Source of the DNA: Micromonospora cathayae
Lineage (GTDB): Bacteria > Actinomycetota > Actinomycetes > Mycobacteriales > Micromonosporaceae
NCBI RefSeq assembly: GCF_028993575.1
Contig: NZ_CP118615.1
Location: 4,865,001-4,929,000, forward strand
Length of the DNA stretch: 64,000 bases
Direction of reading: 5' to 3'
Shown piece after piece: positions 33,482 through 41,395 of the stretch. Below the pieces are notes generated by a model that saw nothing but the letters and a program-made list of their open reading frames with translations, did no database searches and was not told where the DNA came from. A program made the translations under genes and the position numbers. Numbering within the stretch: position 1 is the first letter of the stretch; each line of letters starts with the position of its first letter.

Positions 33482-35074
33482 GTGCCGGTGACCACGCTCG
33501 ACCAGACCCGTCCCGCCGAGGCGGGCAGCCCGCCCACGCCGCCGCGTCCCCTGCCCCTGCGGGTGGCCGTGCCGCTGGCGGTCGCGGCGGGGCTGGCGCT
33601 GCTGGCCGCGTTCCCCCCGTACGGGTGGTGGCCGCTGGCGCCGGTCGGGGTGGCGGCCCTCGCGGCGGCCACCCACCGCCGCCGGGTCCGCGCCGGCGCG
33701 GCCCTGGGGTTCCTCACCGGTGTGGCCCTGTTCGCGCCACTGCTGGCCTGGACGAACCTGCACACCGGCAACCTGCCGTGGGTGCTGCTGTCGCTGTCGC
33801 AGGCCGCCTACCTGGCGCTGCTCGGCGCGGCCACCGCCTGGGTGTCCCCGCTGACCGACCGGCACCGGGCGGCCTGGCCGGTGGTCACCGCGCTGCTGTG
33901 GGTGGGCCAGGAGGCGCTGCGGGACCGCACCCCGTTCGGGGGGTTCCCGTGGGGTCGGCTGGCGTTCAGCCAGGGCGACTCGCCGCTGCTGCGGCTGGCC
34001 GCGCTCGGCGGCGCCCCCCTGGTCACGTTCGCCACCGCGCTCGCCGGTGGGCTGCTGCTGCACCTGCTGTGGCGGTCGTGGCGGCCCACCGCCGCCGCGA
34101 CCTGGTGGCCGGTGGCCGGGCTGGTGGTGCTGCTCACCGTCGGGCTGGCCGTGCCGGTCGGGGTACGCGGCGGCGGTGACCGGATCACCGTGGCGATCGT
34201 GCAGGGCAACGTGCCGCGCCTCGGCCTGGACTTCAACGCTCAACGGCAGGCGGTGCTCGACAACCACGTCGACGCGACCCTCGACCTGGCCCGCCGGGTC
34301 ACCTCCGGTGAGGCCGACCGGCCCGACCTGGTGGTGTGGCCGGAGAACTCCAGCGACATCGACCCGCTGCGCGACCCGGCCGCCGGGGCGCGTATCTCCC
34401 AGGCCGCCGACGCCGTCGGCGTGCCCGTGCTGGTCGGCGCGGTGCTGCGCGGCCCCGGCCCAGGACAGGTGCGCAACGCGGGAATCCTGTGGCGGCCGGG
34501 CACCGGCCCCGACACCGACCAGCTGTACACCAAACGCCACCCGGTGCCGTTCGCCGAGTACGTGCCCATGCGTGACCTGGCCCGCAAGGTCAGCAGCCAG
34601 GTCGACCGGGTCCGGTCGGACTTCGTACCGGGCACCGAACCGGGCGTGCTGCGTACCGACGTCGCGGTGCTCGGTGACGTGATCTGCTTCGAGGTCGCCT
34701 ACGACGGGCTGGTCCGCGACACCGTCACCGGCGGCGCGCAGCTGCTGGTGGTGCAGACCAACAACGCCACCTTCGACGAGTCGGAGGCGTTGCAGCAGAT
34801 GGCGATGGTCCGGTTGCGGGCCGTCGAGCACGGCCGCGACGCCCTGATGGCCTCCACGGTCGGGGTGTCCGGGTTCGTTTCCCCCGACGGCCGGGTAGAC
34901 GGTGCCACCGGGTTCAACACCGGCGCGGTGGTGGTCCGGCAGATGCGCCTCGGTGACGGCCGGACCGTCGCCACCCGGGTGGGGGTGTGGCCCGAGGTGC
35001 TGCTGGTGGTCGCCGCCGGGCTGGTCCTGGCCGGGGCGGCGGTGCCGCGCCGCCGGCGGGTGGTCCCCGGGTAG
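33482..35074 (+). CDS. lnt: Apolipoprotein N-acyltransferase
   Basis: This 530-residue membrane enzyme adds the third acyl chain to lipoproteins. Six or more N-terminal helices (about residues 20-215) precede a nitrilase-like domain with the catalytic triad visible as Glu in VVWPENSSDID, Lys in YTKRHPVPFAEYVP and Cys in GDVICFEVAYDG. It is immediately upstream of ppm1; in Mycobacterium tuberculosis the two functions are fused in one protein. GTG 33482 has GGAAGG upstream; GTG 33488 is an alternative. Confidence 0.92.
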   Translation: MPVTTLDQTRPAEAGSPPTPPRPLPLRVAVPLAVAAGLALLAAFPPYGWWPLAPVGVAALAAATHRRRVRAGAALGFLTGVALFAPLLAWTNLHTGNLPWVLLSLSQAAYLALLGAATAWVSPLTDRHRAAWPVVTALLWVGQEALRDRTPFGGFPWGRLAFSQGDSPLLRLAALGGAPLVTFATALAGGLLLHLLWRSWRPTAAATWWPVAGLVVLLTVGLAVPVGVRGGGDRITVAIVQGNVPRLGLDFNAQRQAVLDNHVDATLDLARRVTSGEADRPDLVVWPENSSDIDPLRDPAAGARISQAADAVGVPVLVGAVLRGPGPGQVRNAGILWRPGTGPDTDQLYTKRHPVPFAEYVPMRDLARKVSSQVDRVRSDFVPGTEPGVLRTDVAVLGDVICFEVAYDGLVRDTVTGGAQLLVVQTNNATFDESEALQQMAMVRLRAVEHGRDALMASTVGVSGFVSPDGRVDGATGFNTGAVVVRQMRLGDGRTVATRVGVWPEVLLVVAAGLVLAGAAVPRRRRVVPG

Positions 35075-35086
35075 ATCCGCAACGGA

Positions 35087-35108
35087 ACCGGCCCCGTGCG
35101 GGGCCGGT
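35087..35108 (+). terminator. Hairpin between lnt and ppm1
   Basis: ACCGGCCCCG and its perfect complement form a 10-bp stem with almost no loop and no following T-run. It is likelier to attenuate transcription or protect the RNA end than to stop transcription fully between the two co-directional genes. Confidence 0.35.
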
Positions 35109-35128
35109 GGGACGGGGGAGGTCCACAG

Positions 35129-35902
35129 GTGGGCGAGCGGACCGGACAGCCGGACGTGGGGCGGGTGCTCGTGGTGGTGCCCACCTTCAACGAGGCCGAC
35201 AACCTCGCCGGGATCGTCGACCGGGTGCACCGGTCCACCCCGGCGGTGGACGTCCTGGTCGCCGACGACAACAGCCCCGACGGCACCGGCGCGCTCGCCG
35301 ACGACCTGGCCCGCGCCGACGACCGGGTGCACGTGCTGCACCGCCACGGCAAGGAGGGGCTCGGCGCGGCGTACCTGGCGGGGTTCGCGTGGGCGCGGCG
35401 ACGCGGCTACGACGCGGTGGTGGAGATGGACGCCGACGGCTCCCACGCCCCCGAGGACCTGCCGGCGCTGCTGGACGCCGCCCGCGACGCCGACGTGGTG
35501 ATCGGTTCCCGCTGGCAGCGCGGTGCCCGGGTGCTCAACTGGCCGTGGCGGCGGCTGCTGCTGTCCCGGGGCGGCAACCTGTACGCGCGGTGGGCGCTGC
35601 GGATGCCGGTCTCCGACGCCACCGGCGGCTACCGGGTGTACCGGCTGCGCGCCCTGGACCGGGTCGACCTGGAGTCGGTGTGTTCCCGCGGCTACTCGTT
35701 CCAGGTGGAGCTGTCGCGGCTGCTGCACCGGGCCGGGGCACGGATGGTGGAGGTGCCGATCACGTTCGCCGAGCGGGAACGCGGTGCCAGCAAGATGAGC
35801 CCGTGGATCGTGCTGGAGGCGCTGTGGCGGATCACCGCGTGGGGCCTGCAGGACCGGCGGTGGGGGCGACGACGACGGCCGGTACCGGGCCGCTGGCCGT
35901 GA
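35129..35902 (+). CDS. ppm1: Polyprenol monophosphomannose synthase
   Basis: This 257-residue GT2-family glycosyltransferase moves mannose from GDP-mannose to polyprenol phosphate for lipoglycan and protein mannosylation. Markers are VLVVVPTFNEADNLAGIVDR, VADDNSPDGTGALAD, the metal-binding EMDADGSHAPED and SDATGGYRVYRL. It lacks the membrane domain of larger enzymes, as expected where Lnt is separate. GTG 35129 has GGGAGG nine bases upstream. Confidence 0.9.
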   Translation: MGERTGQPDVGRVLVVVPTFNEADNLAGIVDRVHRSTPAVDVLVADDNSPDGTGALADDLARADDRVHVLHRHGKEGLGAAYLAGFAWARRRGYDAVVEMDADGSHAPEDLPALLDAARDADVVIGSRWQRGARVLNWPWRRLLLSRGGNLYARWALRMPVSDATGGYRVYRLRALDRVDLESVCSRGYSFQVELSRLLHRAGARMVEVPITFAERERGASKMSPWIVLEALWRITAWGLQDRRWGRRRRPVPGRWP

Positions 35903-35949
35903 CCGTGGCATGCTTGACGCGTCAGACGTCCCCGAGGCCGGATTGAGGT

Positions 35950-36459
35950 GTGATGGGCCGCAGGTGGAGGTTCGTGCCGCTGGCAGCGCTGGCCGGTCTG
36001 CTCGCCGAGTTGGCGGTGTTCGTGCTCGTGGGCCGGACGATCGGGTTCGGTTCGGCGGTGCTGCTGGTGTTCGCCGCGTCGCTGGTGGGTCTGTTGCTGC
36101 TGCGCCGGGAGGGCATGCGCGCCTGGCGGGGTTTCCGGGCCGCCGTGGATTCGGGTCAGCCGCCGGGCCGGCAGCTCACCGACGCCCTGGTGGGGCTGTT
36201 CGGTGCGGTGCTGCTGGCCGCGCCGGGGCTGCTGTCCGGCGCGGTGGGGGTGTTGCTGCTGGTGCCGCCGCTGCGGCGGCTGGCCGGTGGCGGGGTGCAG
36301 CGGTCCGCTGAGCGGCGGGTGTCGTCGATGGTCGCCGGTGACCTGTTCGGGCCCCGCCGGGTTCGCGTGTACCGGGGTGAACCGCAGCCGACGCCGCGTC
36401 CGGAACCGGCCGATCCGGCCGCCGCCATCGAAGGTGAGATCGTCGAACCCGGCCGCTGA
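35950..36459 (+). CDS. fxsA: FxsA family membrane protein
   Basis: This is a 169-residue membrane protein with the FxsA core: hydrophobic segments at residues 8-28 and 30-50, the LLRREGMRAW loop, and DALVGLFGAVLLAAPGLLSG with a third and fourth segment. FxsA proteins were first known from suppression of phage exclusion in E. coli; their molecular role is unclear. The start is GTG or the adjacent ATG (35950/35953), after GAGGT. Confidence 0.85.
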   Translation: MMGRRWRFVPLAALAGLLAELAVFVLVGRTIGFGSAVLLVFAASLVGLLLLRREGMRAWRGFRAAVDSGQPPGRQLTDALVGLFGAVLLAAPGLLSGAVGVLLLVPPLRRLAGGGVQRSAERRVSSMVAGDLFGPRRVRVYRGEPQPTPRPEPADPAAAIEGEIVEPGR

Positions 36460-36484
36460 CGTCCGGCACCACCCCACACGACAA

Positions 36485-36522
36485 ACGTCGCCCCCCGGGA
36501 CAGCAGGTCCCGGGGGCGACGT
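36485..36522. terminator. Bidirectional terminator between fxsA and rbpA
   Basis: A 15-bp GC-rich stem with one bulged C (ACGTCGCC...CCGGGAC pairing with GTCCCGGGGGCGACGT) separates the converging fxsA and rbpA genes. Confidence 0.7.
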
Positions 36523-36532
36523 CGTGGATCGG

Positions 36533-36874
36533 TCAGGCGCGGCCGCGGCGGGTCCGGACCTCCTGCAGCCGCTCGGCGAGGATGTCCTCCAGCTCGGCGA
36601 TCGACCGGCGCTCCAGCAGCATGTCCCAGTGGGTACGCGGCGGCTTGGCCTTCTTCTGCTCGGGCTCGTTGCCGTCGACCAGCCGGGCGACGCTGCCGTC
36701 GAACTTGCACTCCCAGGTCGTCGGGACCTCGGCGTCGACGGCGAACGGCACCTCGAACTGGTGACCCTTGGCGCACAGGTACTCGCGGGTCTGACGCGGC
36801 GCGAGCTCCGTGTTGCGGTCGGACTCGTAGCTGACCGCGCCCAGACGGCTACCGCGCAGCATGCGCTCGCCCAT
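36533..36874 (-). CDS. rbpA: RNA polymerase-binding protein RbpA
   Basis: This is a 113-residue actinobacterial transcription factor that stabilises sigma-HrdB/SigA holoenzyme open complexes. It begins MGERMLRGSRLGAVSYESDR, has the zinc-ribbon-like core EYLCAKGHQFEVPFA...PTTWECKFDG with Cys residues in place, and ends with the sigma-interacting LERRSIAELEDILAERL. The start was set at ATG 36874 with GAGGGGAAG upstream; a longer frame exists but has no homology. Confidence 0.93.
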   Translation of the reverse strand: MGERMLRGSRLGAVSYESDRNTELAPRQTREYLCAKGHQFEVPFAVDAEVPTTWECKFDGSVARLVDGNEPEQKKAKPPRTHWDMLLERRSIAELEDILAERLQEVRTRRGRA

Positions 36875-37137
36875 GTTCGACTTCCCCTCGTCGGTGGTGC
36901 TGGTCTTCTCGGTGTAACGGCTCACCGCGACCAGAGCATTCCCTGGTCACCGCCGGTGACGCGGTGATGCTCGTCCGTGGGCGCTGATCGGCCGCGCCGG
37001 TGTCCCGGCGGGGCGGCCCGACCGGTTGCGCACGGTGCGAGTGTGTTGGCTGGCACCCGACATGGTACCCGGCCGCCGCCGCGCACCCACGTCGGCGACC
37101 ACCGTCCCGGTTCCCCGGCCAGCGGGGAACCGGCAGG

Positions 37138-38295
37138 TCAACGCGACGATCCGGAGGCCAGCCGGGCCAGCGCCGCCGCCAGGTCACTGACCTGGTCGGC
37201 CAGCTGGGCGGCCCGGGCCACCGCGGCGTCCCGGTCGGTCTCGGCGGCCCGCAGCCGGGCCGTCAGCTCGGCCAGCTGGGCCTGCGCGGTGGCCGCCGCC
37301 TCCCGGGCCGCCGCCGCGTCGGCGACGGCCCGGTCGCGGTGCGCGACCACCGAGGCGACCTCCTCCCGGGCGCGTCGCGTCGTCGCGGTGGTCTCGTCCC
37401 GCGCGGCGTCGGCGTCGGCGCGGGCCGCCTCGGCGACCTGCTGCGCGTCGGTGGCGTCCCGGCGGGCCCGCTCGGCGTCCGCGCGGGCCTGCGCCGCCTC
37501 CGCCCTGGCCTGCTCGGCGGCGGCCCGCTGCGCGTCGGCGGCCTGCCGGGCGGTGTCGGCGTCGGCGCGGGCCCGCTCGGCGCGTGCGGCGGCGTCGGCG
37601 GCATCCGTGTCGGCGCGCTGCGCCTGCGCGCGGGCGGTGTCCCGTTCCAGCGTCAGCTCCGCCACCCGCCGCCGTTCGGTGTCCCGTTCCGCGCGTACCG
37701 TCCGCAGGTCGTGGCGGGCGGCGTCCCGGTCGGTCTCGGCCTGCGTCCGCAGCGCCTCGGCGGCGCTGGCCGCCCGGCGGGCCGCGTCCCGGGCCTGCTC
37801 GGCGGCCTCCGCCCGCCCGGCGGCGGCCTCGGCGGCCTCGGCGTGCCGGGCCGCCTCGGCGCGGGCGTCGTCACGTTCCGCGCCCGCCACCCGGGCCTCC
37901 CGGCGGGCCGCTGCCGCTGCCGCGGCGGCGTCCTCCGCCGCCCGGCGCGCCTCGTCCCGTTCCGTGTGGGCCTGCGCGACCTCGCTGGCGGTCTCCGCGC
38001 GGACCTGCGCCAGCTGCCGCTCCACCCCCACCGGGGACAGCTCGGCGTGCAGCGCCTCGGTCAGGGTCGTCACGATCTGGTCGAGCCGGTCCACCGCCTC
38101 CCAGGTCCGCGCCACCTGACCGGGCAGGCCGGGGGCGTTGCGGTGCCGCATCCGGCTGTTCCGGGACGCCCGCTGGCAGGCCCCGTCGTTGTCGCGGCAG
38201 TACCGGAACGGGCGGCCCGCGCCGACCCGCTGCGGGACGTCCCGCCCGCAGTGCGCGCAGGGACGGGTGTCGACGGGAGTGGCCTGGTCGTCCAT
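37138..38295 (-). CDS. Long Ala/Arg-rich coiled-coil protein with N-terminal zinc motif
   Basis: This is a 385-residue protein. The first 50 residues contain CAHCGRDVPQR and RYCRDNDGACQRAS, a compact four-cysteine (zinc-ribbon-like) motif. Residues about 75-370 are one continuous, strongly charged heptad-like helix (repeats such as ARAEAARHAEAAEAAAGR) with no hydrophobic membrane segment. This resembles proteins that link a nucleic-acid- or protein-binding head to a long stalk. No specific function is known to me; the absence of stops in other frames reflects the GC composition. Confidence 0.75.
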   Translation of the reverse strand: MDDQATPVDTRPCAHCGRDVPQRVGAGRPFRYCRDNDGACQRASRNSRMRHRNAPGLPGQVARTWEAVDRLDQIVTTLTEALHAELSPVGVERQLAQVRAETASEVAQAHTERDEARRAAEDAAAAAAAARREARVAGAERDDARAEAARHAEAAEAAAGRAEAAEQARDAARRAASAAEALRTQAETDRDAARHDLRTVRAERDTERRRVAELTLERDTARAQAQRADTDAADAAARAERARADADTARQAADAQRAAAEQARAEAAQARADAERARRDATDAQQVAEAARADADAARDETTATTRRAREEVASVVAHRDRAVADAAAAREAAATAQAQLAELTARLRAAETDRDAAVARAAQLADQVSDLAAALARLASGSSR

Positions 38296-38383
38296 CGAGG
38301 GCGAAGTCTAGGCCACCGCTGGGGGAATGCCCGACCGGTACGGCACGCTGGGTGGGGGGACAGACCGACCGGGGAGGTGGGCC

Positions 38384-38860
38384 GTGGTGGACGCGTGGGA
38401 GGCGACGGTCGAGGCGCAGATCCGGGCCGCCGTGGACCGGGGCGAGTTCGACAACCTGCCCGGCGCGGGCCGGCCGCTGCCCGGCCGGAACCTGCCGTAC
38501 GACGAACAGTGGTGGATCAAGAGCTTCCTCGAGCGGGAGGCCATCGGCAGCGACGTGCTCCTGCCCACCCCGCTGCTGCTGCGTAAACGCGTCGAGCAGC
38601 TCCCCGACGAGGTCCGGGACCTGCCCACCGAGGCGGCCGTGCGGGCGTACGCGGGACAGCTGAACGCGCAGATCGTGGCGTGGCTGCGTACCCCCACCGG
38701 CCCCCGGGTGGTGGTCCGCCCGGTCAACGTCGACGCGGTCGTGGCGCGGTGGCGCGCCGACCGCCGACCGGCCCACCCACCCACAGCGCCCACCGCCGAT
38801 GCACCCGCCCACCGGCCGGCGCGGCGACGTCGCCGCTGGCTGCCCTGGCGTCGCCGCTGA
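38384..38860 (+). CDS. DUF1992 (DnaJ-C28-like) protein
   Basis: This is a 158-residue protein with the DUF1992 core: EATVEAQIRAAVDRGEFDNL, GAGRPLPGRNLPYDEQWW and ERE AIGSDVLLPTP in sequence. The family is found beside J-domains in eukaryotes and alone in bacteria, with unknown role. The C-terminus is a basic tail (RRRRRWLPWRRR) that may bind nucleic acid or membrane. GTG 38384 has GGGGAGG upstream. Confidence 0.82.
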   Translation: MVDAWEATVEAQIRAAVDRGEFDNLPGAGRPLPGRNLPYDEQWWIKSFLEREAIGSDVLLPTPLLLRKRVEQLPDEVRDLPTEAAVRAYAGQLNAQIVAWLRTPTGPRVVVRPVNVDAVVARWRADRRPAHPPTAPTADAPAHRPARRRRRWLPWRRR

Positions 38861-39030
38861 CCCACCGCCGGGCCGCGCGGGCCGGCGCGTCCCCGCCGGC
38901 GGCCCGCGCCCGGTCACCCGCCGCCGTCCCGGACGAACCCGACGGCGGCCCGGCCTTGACCTTGCCCCTCGGGCAACACCCAACCTGGGGCGTACCGGCC
39001 GACACCGGCCGGCACGACGAGGAGGGTGAC

Positions 39031-40092
39031 GTGGGGCTGCTGACCATCGGGGTGTTCGCCCGTACCGTGCGGCTGACACCGAAGGCGTTGCGGCTCTACG
39101 ACGACTTGGGGCTGCTCCCACCGGCGGCGGTCGACCCGGACACCGGCTACCGGCTGTACCACCCGGACCAGGTGCCCCGGGCCCGGCTGATCGGTCGGCT
39201 CCGCGCCATCGGCATGCCCCTGGCGGAGATCCGCGCGGTGTGCGGGCTGCCCCCGGCCGCCGCGGCCGAGGCGGTCGACACCTACTGGCGGCGGGTCGTC
39301 GACGACACCGCCGCCCGGGGCCGCCTCGCCACCGTCCTCGTCGACCACCTCTCCGGAAGGGACACCGCCGTGCGCGAACCCGGCATCGGTTTCCGCTACG
39401 CCACCGGCTGCGAGACCGGCCCCGTACGGGACAGCAACGAGGACGCCACGTACGCCAGCGACCGGCTGCTGGCCGTCGCCGACGGCATGCGCGGCCCCGG
39501 CGGCGCGTCGGCCGCCGCCACCGCCGTCGCCGCGCTGGCCGCCCTGGACCCGGTCGTCGCGCCCGCCGTGGACCTGCTGACCATGCTCGCCGCCGCGGTC
39601 ACCGACGCCGACCGCGCGGTACGCCGGTACGCCACCGCCGACCACCAGCCGGTCACCACCCTGACGGCGGTACGGTGCGCCGGCACGCAGGTCGCCCTGG
39701 TGCACATCGGCGACACCCGGGTCTACCTGCTGCGCGACGGCGGGCTGCACCAGCTCACCCGGGACCACACGTACGTGCAGTCGCTGGTCGACCAGGGCCG
39801 GCTCGACCCGGCCGAGGTGTCGACGCATCCGCAGCGGTCCCTGCTGGTGCGGGCCCTCGGTGCCGGCGAGCGCGTCGAGGTGGACCTGTCGGTGCGGGCC
39901 GCCCAACCGGGCGACCGGTACCTGCTGTGCTCCGACGGGCTGTCGACGGTGCTCGACCGGGCCGACCTGCACGCCGTGCTCACCGCCGCACCCGACCCGG
40001 ACCGGGCCGTGACGGACCTGATGGCCCGCGCGTACGCGGCGGGCGCCCTGGACAACATCGCCTGCGTGGTCGCCGACGTCGTCACCGACTAA
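39031..40092 (+). CDS. MerR DNA-binding domain fused to a PP2C phosphatase
   Basis: This is a 353-residue fusion. Residues 1-70 are a MerR winged helix (TIGVFARTVRLTPKALRLYD, GYRLYHPDQVPRARLIGRLR). Residues about 115-353 are a complete PP2C domain: GPVRDSNEDA and VADGMRG metal ligands, VHIGDTRVYLLRDGGLHQLT, LLCSDGLSTV and GALDNIACVV. All four metal-binding aspartates appear present, so phosphatase activity is expected. The MerR effector domain is replaced by the phosphatase. GTG 39031 has GGAGGG five bases upstream. The stop overlaps that of the convergent 40089 gene. Confidence 0.88.
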   Translation: MGLLTIGVFARTVRLTPKALRLYDDLGLLPPAAVDPDTGYRLYHPDQVPRARLIGRLRAIGMPLAEIRAVCGLPPAAAAEAVDTYWRRVVDDTAARGRLATVLVDHLSGRDTAVREPGIGFRYATGCETGPVRDSNEDATYASDRLLAVADGMRGPGGASAAATAVAALAALDPVVAPAVDLLTMLAAAVTDADRAVRRYATADHQPVTTLTAVRCAGTQVALVHIGDTRVYLLRDGGLHQLTRDHTYVQSLVDQGRLDPAEVSTHPQRSLLVRALGAGERVEVDLSVRAAQPGDRYLLCSDGLSTVLDRADLHAVLTAAPDPDRAVTDLMARAYAAGALDNIACVVADVVTD

Positions 40093-40682
40093 CCGGTGGA
40101 CGGGCCGTCCGCGTCGAGGGCGGCCCGCCACGACCACCCGGTGCGGCGGGGCCGGTCCCCGAGCGGGGCCCGGCCGGTCGACCAGAGCAGCACCGCCGCC
40201 GCCTCGCCGTCCGGGGCGTCCGGGAAGAGCCGCCGCAGCACGGCGGCGCTGGCGTCGGCCGGCAGCCGCCACGGCACCCCGAGGCCCCGGGTGATGTCGT
40301 GGGTGTGCAGCAGGATCTCGGCCACACCCATGGCCGCGAAGCCCTCCGGGTCACACGGCCCCCAGTGCCAGGCGCGGACGTCCGGGTCGGCGGTGTCGAC
40401 GGCCGTGGCCAGCAGCGTGGCGCAGGCGGTGACCACCCGGAGCACGTCGGCCGGGCCGGCGGTGTCGGGGACGGTCAGGTCGAACGGCAGGTACCCGTCG
40501 GTGGGTCGGCCGGCGAGCTGGCCGGCGTAGGCGAGCAGGTCGTGGGCGACGTGCACGGCGGTGTCCCGGCAGCTCCACTGCAGCGGCCCGGCCGGCACCG
40601 TCCAGTCGCCGTGGACCTGCGGCCGCAGCACCCGGACCAGTTCGGCCGCCGCACCCGTCACCGCCGGCCCGTCGAGCCTCAC
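40089..40682 (-). CDS. DinB/MDMPI-fold (maleylpyruvate isomerase-like) protein
   Basis: This 197-residue four-helix protein resembles mycothiol-dependent maleylpyruvate isomerase N-terminal domains. WTVPAGPLQWSCRDTAVHVA near the start and AEILLHTHDITRGLG carry the histidines that bind metal in the DinB fold. Such proteins use mycothiol as cofactor or conjugate to it. It is last in the six-gene block: its GTG start (40682) forms a GTGA overlap with the 40679 gene, which argues that it belongs to the same pathway. Confidence 0.75.
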   Translation of the reverse strand: MRLDGPAVTGAAAELVRVLRPQVHGDWTVPAGPLQWSCRDTAVHVAHDLLAYAGQLAGRPTDGYLPFDLTVPDTAGPADVLRVVTACATLLATAVDTADPDVRAWHWGPCDPEGFAAMGVAEILLHTHDITRGLGVPWRLPADASAAVLRRLFPDAPDGEAAAVLLWSTGRAPLGDRPRRTGWSWRAALDADGPSTG

Positions 40683-41395
40683 CGCGACCCCGGCGCGGTC
40701 AGGCAGGCGTACGCCCGCAACCGGTCGGGACGGTTCCGGTCTCGGTGCACCCGGACCGCGTCGGCAGCGCCCAGCGTCGCGTCGTCCAGGTCCGGCAGAT
40801 GCGTCACCACCAGCGGCTCCCCGGCCGGCAGCACCCCGGTCACAACCGCCTCCACCAGCGTGTGGTTGACGTGCACCAGGTAGTCGGCGATGGTCAGCCC
40901 GTCGGTGGCGACCGCCAGCCGCCAGGCCCGGCCGCCGGCCCCCGCCCCGCCGGGCACCACCAGCTCCGCCGGCACGGTCAACGGCCCGGCCGGGAACAGC
41001 TTCACCAGCCGACGCAGCCCGGTCACCTCGGCCGCCGGGGCCGGCCCGTACCAGGCGATCCCGGCGTCCACCCGCGCGAACCCGAACCGTTCCCGCAGGT
41101 TCGCCGGATTCCCGGCCAGGAACACGGTACGGGTGAAGGCCGCCAGCCACGCCCGCCCCTGCTCCGGGTCCAGCGACGCGGCGAACCGCGGCGCCGACCC
41201 GGCCAACGCCACCGGGTCGAACCGGTTCAGCACCACCACCGCCGTCAGGTCCACCGACGGTGCCGCCGGCCCGGCCCCGACGTGCGGGTCCCCGGCACCG
41301 GCCGGCGGGTCGAGCCAACCGTCGGCGTCGACACCGGCGCGACGCATCCGTTCCCGCAGCACCCCGGCCAGGAACTCCTGCCGTCCGTCCGTCAC
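40679..41395 (-). CDS. Protein of unknown function in the GH3/ArgRS-like cluster
   Basis: This is a 238-residue soluble protein. Features visible are VDLTAVVVLNRFDPVALAGS, TRTVFLAGNPANLRERFGF and LTIADYLVHVNHTLVEAVVT, with a mix of strands and helices and no signal peptide. I recognise no family. It is coupled by GTGA overlaps to the ArgRS-like gene upstream and the DinB-like gene downstream, so it likely has a dedicated role in this pathway. Confidence 0.65.
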   Translation of the reverse strand: MTDGRQEFLAGVLRERMRRAGVDADGWLDPPAGAGDPHVGAGPAAPSVDLTAVVVLNRFDPVALAGSAPRFAASLDPEQGRAWLAAFTRTVFLAGNPANLRERFGFARVDAGIAWYGPAPAAEVTGLRRLVKLFPAGPLTVPAELVVPGGAGAGGRAWRLAVATDGLTIADYLVHVNHTLVEAVVTGVLPAGEPLVVTHLPDLDDATLGAADAVRVHRDRNRPDRLRAYACLTAPGSR

